Shown one piece after another: positions 60,601-64,000 of a DNA stretch of 64,000 nucleotides. Where the stretch lies: assembly GCF_032854445.1 (NCBI RefSeq), contig NC_088295.1, positions 82,938,644 through 83,002,643 on the forward strand, in the 5' to 3' direction. The position numbers and the translations under genes are program-made. Source of the DNA: Liolophura sinensis. Lineage: Eukaryota > Mollusca > Polyplacophora > Chitonida > Chitonidae. Each line of letters starts with the position of its first letter. The stretch's first letter is position 1. A model generated the notes under the pieces. The model was not told the DNA's origin. It worked only from the letters and a program-made list of their open reading frames with translations, and searched no databases.

Positions 60601-63600
60601 TCCAGGCCTACCCACTTTGCCTAGCTCCAAAGATGGACGTTGCAATCTTCAAGTTTATGTATCGAATTTACACTCACTTGGAATTTAAATGGTATTTACG
60701 GCTCATGCCTGAATCCAACCTTTCCATTGATTGGATTTTTTTTTTCAGAAAAATCAACACCGTTTTGGTTTGTCGATGTTATGACTTGATTTTATTGCCG
60801 TCTTAAATTACCAAGTTAATAATCTCACACGAAGTAGGTCAATTATGGTTGTAGGAAATGTAGATCTATATACAATTATTATTCCCAGGACTCATGTGCG
60901 TTCATATATTAATTTGTTGTTTTACTTCCCGAAAATCACATAAATTGCACATCAGGCTCTCTGGGCTGTAACGGCTTCCGGGCCTTTCGCATCCCCTAGA
61001 CCCTTTTCTCTTGTGATGGTTTACTAAACTTGCCTCGTCCACTCCTCTCCAGCATTGAACTCATTCCGCCGCACAGGACAAATACGAAATTGTTGTCTAT
61101 TTAACGCCATAGACGCTAACTCGGTTCGGCAGAAAGGGTTATGCCGTTAACAGCTGAGCGGTACAGTTGGCGACAGAGGCTAGGAAGTCGTATATATCCT
61201 TATTTCCTTAAGTCGTGTATATCGTATTTATCGATAACTAAAAGTGAAGTAAAGTGGTATTCATCCACTCCCATAAGTTTTCAATCTTTCTCTGACCGAC
61301 CTAGCAACTCCATAATAACGAAATGAAAAATATATGCTCTTCAGCTACTGTTTTAGAATATTTGACTGCTGAAAACAATAACCCAGCAGAATACATGTAA
61401 AGTAGCAGGAGTAAAATCTTATACAGAAAAGCGTTTAGTCACATTCTGGATGCGTGATTCTGTAGTATCATAACCATAGTTACCCCTACAAAGGATCGTT
61501 TGGTCCCTGTTTATCACTATAGTTTTAGGTGAACATATTCCTATTGACCTCCTCAACTTGTCACAGGTTCATCGTCATTCTTTAACATCCATATCTCCGT
61601 TCACTGCGCCAAGAAAATATCCAGATTGTAAACCTGACAAAGGGGAACATTACTGGTGTAGTGGTATAGCGTATCAATCTGTGCCCTCGACAGCCTCTTG
61701 ACCATTGAGGACACGCGCCCTAATCTTGTTGCCCGTATTTCTGGTGCGGCTTTACGTCTGTAGATGTGTTACATTGCTAAGCGCGTTGGTATCCTGTATG
61801 AGTTTACGTCATAACCATTGTGTAACTGAAATATTCATCAGTACAAAGCCATAGCATGAGCAATGATTGTATTTTATGGGTATATTTTCCTTTCAGAAGC
61901 CCCAAATTCAGACTGCGCAAATTGGTTGCTCTTTTTTCTTCTCCTTTCTTGTGTTCCTATCCAATTTTTTACGATGTCTCCTACATCTACTGTTCATTTG
62001 TAAATGATCTCACAGATACTTTATTTTATCTCTTGTTTCAGGAAAATACAGGCCTAGGACGATTTGGGCGTCGCACCTGGTAAACCTGGAAACACAGTGC
62101 AATTCTGACGTCATTGCCTGAGGCAGTGTTGATCTTCTGTGTGACTTGCTTTAGACCTTTCACTGCTGTTTCTGAGAATAATCTATATGTGCTGACGACA
62201 AAGAACTAACTGGACTTTCCACATTTCGAACTCTGGATACAGTACAATCATTGCTTAATTTCTTCTTGTGCAATTAGTAATACTTCTTTGATACACACAT
62301 GCTAAAGGGATAAAATGGTTTCTAAACGTTTTGGTTTTCCAGACGTTTTTCGGAAAATGCAGTCGTGCATCAGATCTATCCGGATTAATGTGCTTATAAA
62401 ACCTCGTTAGTTCTTCTGTGTAGAGACATCATTAAATATGTAATAATGAGGGTGATAATGATAATGACAATGGAGGGAGCTTAATTCGTTTGGTAATATT
62501 ACTGAAATAGTCTGAGCTTCTTCGAGTGTGCTTTACATGTAGTTCGATAAGTAACAAAGAAATATGCTATCAAGGGTGTAGATTCTTCATGGGTGTTCGT
62601 TTATTATTAATAAATTCTATTTTAAACAAGATCGTTTGTTTTGAAAATTTTAGACCTGTGGTGATAGATGGCGTGCCGTTGGCACTATACCAAAGATGGT
62701 GACATATATTTCAGTAAAACAACTTCAAAACTCATGAGAAAGCTACAGAAAGCATGAGCAATTTCTTTACTTTGACCTTTTAGGGATTTTATTGCCATAC
62801 TCTGAGAACTATTTGAACGCCAGAGCACAGGAATGTATATGAAGTGGTACAATGTAGCTTCAAATTCGGAATGAACCATTTCCATGCAGTATATGGAAGC
62901 AAGTCTTATTTATGAAGGTAAATAAATGTTGTTAAACAGGGCACATTGCTACTTTTTTAGAAGTAAACAGTCATCTTCTGCAGCTACAGTGCAAAATTTG
63001 GGAGTTGTTATAAACTTTGTCCCAGTGAGAAGACCCCGTTTATTCATTGCCTATATATCAACACGGGCCGGTTATTATGTCGACAATTAATATAACACAT
63101 CCGTTGCAAACGTTAAAATAGCAATTCGCCTTTATCAGTTCTTATTATTATTTTATCCTGTTTTATTACTATTATTGTTAAATTAGACTGTGTTGAGCGA
63201 AGGCTCTGTACACGGCGCCAGTTTCAAGAGAAAAAAAGAGTCGGTTGTATTAAGGGATAATGCTTATGGAAAAGGCTGGAGTACTCCTTATCCCGATATA
63301 AAACTAACAAGTGCCGATTAGTCATTTTGCTGGAACAGCGAATCTACAGAACGCCATTTGAGTTTTGCCGTCTTTATGATGGATGTGTGCCCTAGGGCTT
63401 TCTGGAGCTCTGATCCCGAGGGAGACACGCGCTATGAACGCCTCCTCGTGCTCCAGAAATTGGATGCCTGGGCAAGGCCAAAAAATCAGACCGCCGTCTT
63501 CAGGTTAAAACAAAAAGATGGTATAGCGGCGAGATAAAGTAATTTTCGACGCCTTTACATGGCAAAGAGAAGACCGATTTCTTCTCCGTAATAGTATGTC

Positions 63601-63999
63601 ATTATTGGGACACAATTTACGTGAAACTGGAGGCTATCTGGAATAGTGTAATCATCACAGCCCACAGTCACCGACCAATTACTAGGACAAAGAAAATGAT
63701 TTGTGGGGAATTAGGTTGAACAAGGTGTTGTTTGCCCCAAGGATAGTGGTCACAACGTGATAGCCCACGGCCATTGGTCTACAACGGAGTCCGGAGGAGA
63801 TTTGAGGGAGGAAACCAACATATCTGTATCCGGTGGAAAGTATCCCAATAGTGTCTGGGAGCTCGAGATGCTCTCGAGAGAGCCACACCCTTTATTCGAC
63901 CGAGTCATGTGGTGCTCGACTGATATTCCATTGTAAGGAACTGGTCGATTGGCAACCGTGTTTGTTAGCTTGACCATTCTCGACGGCGTGCACCGACTG
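54681..63999. other. 9.3 kb of unassigned DNA; no supported gene
   Basis: Both strands were read for domain-bearing frames. The open frames of 60-102 codons (for example 56840-57148 -, which runs through a poly-T/C tract at 56925-56960) carry no recognised motif. A possible short terminal exon at 62042-62083 is described in the findings. It may be intronic to a gene outside the window. Confidence 0.35.
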
Positions 64000-64000
64000 A

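Noticed and set aside
61655-61740. tRNA-like A box (gtagtggtatagcg)
   Set aside because: No B box and no cloverleaf could be drawn; chance or a very old SINE remnant.
62780-62830. SINE fragment (ttattgccatactctgagaa)
   Set aside because: Match limited to about 20 bases; not enough to call.

Overview
The window is eukaryotic nuclear DNA from a lophotrochozoan invertebrate, most probably a mollusc; a brachiopod or another spiralian is not excluded. The grounds are low gene density with GT-AG introns, frequent tacatgta-type words, two tRNA-derived SINE families of the kind I know from mollusc genomes, and a neuropeptide precursor ending in HFA-Gly-Lys-Arg. No bacterial operon, phage or CRISPR signal is present. 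The species cannot be fixed from the sequence alone.

Four protein-coding loci can be supported. (1) At the left edge is the last coding exon of TBCEL (tubulin-folding cofactor E-like, + strand), with its ubiquitin-like domain. (2) Between about 3.75 and 9.9 kb on the - strand is a small EF-hand calcium-binding protein gene. It can be read from TATA box and initiator through a 5' UTR exon and three coding exons (167 aa). A second, 87% identical terminal exon lies about 4 kb further downstream, in the same splice phase. (3) At 20991-24293 (+) is a 1100-codon uninterrupted reading frame for a disordered, acidic, internally repetitive protein that I do not recognise, with a C-terminal coiled coil. 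(4) At 48161-48619 (+) is a secreted precursor for one amidated, four-cysteine peptide (HFAamide type), probably preceded by a TATA promoter and a leader intron.

Most of the rest is repeat and unassigned intergenic or intronic sequence. Six minisatellite arrays occupy several kb: 35 bp at 0.7-1.3 kb; 22 bp with a 110-bp higher-order period at 4.3-5.6 kb; 40 bp at 35.3-36.1 kb; a different 40-bp unit at 39.7-40.9 kb; 84 bp at 45.2-46.3 kb; and 47 bp with higher-order structure at 52.7-54.7 kb. Mobile elements are one Tc1/mariner copy with intact inverted repeats and a broken transposase (13.85-15.24 kb), three short inverted-repeat (MITE-like) elements, and at least eight SINE copies or fragments. 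A roughly 1-kb sequence is present twice in direct orientation (32.0 and 37.7 kb), and a 185-bp one twice (49.2 and 50.8 kb).

The right 9 kb (54.7-64.0 kb) holds no gene I can support; one short candidate terminal exon at 62.04 kb is given as a speculative finding. The loci are unrelated in function. The only internal logic between features is within the EF-hand gene, where the 22-bp array and a palindrome lie between its two alternative 3' ends.
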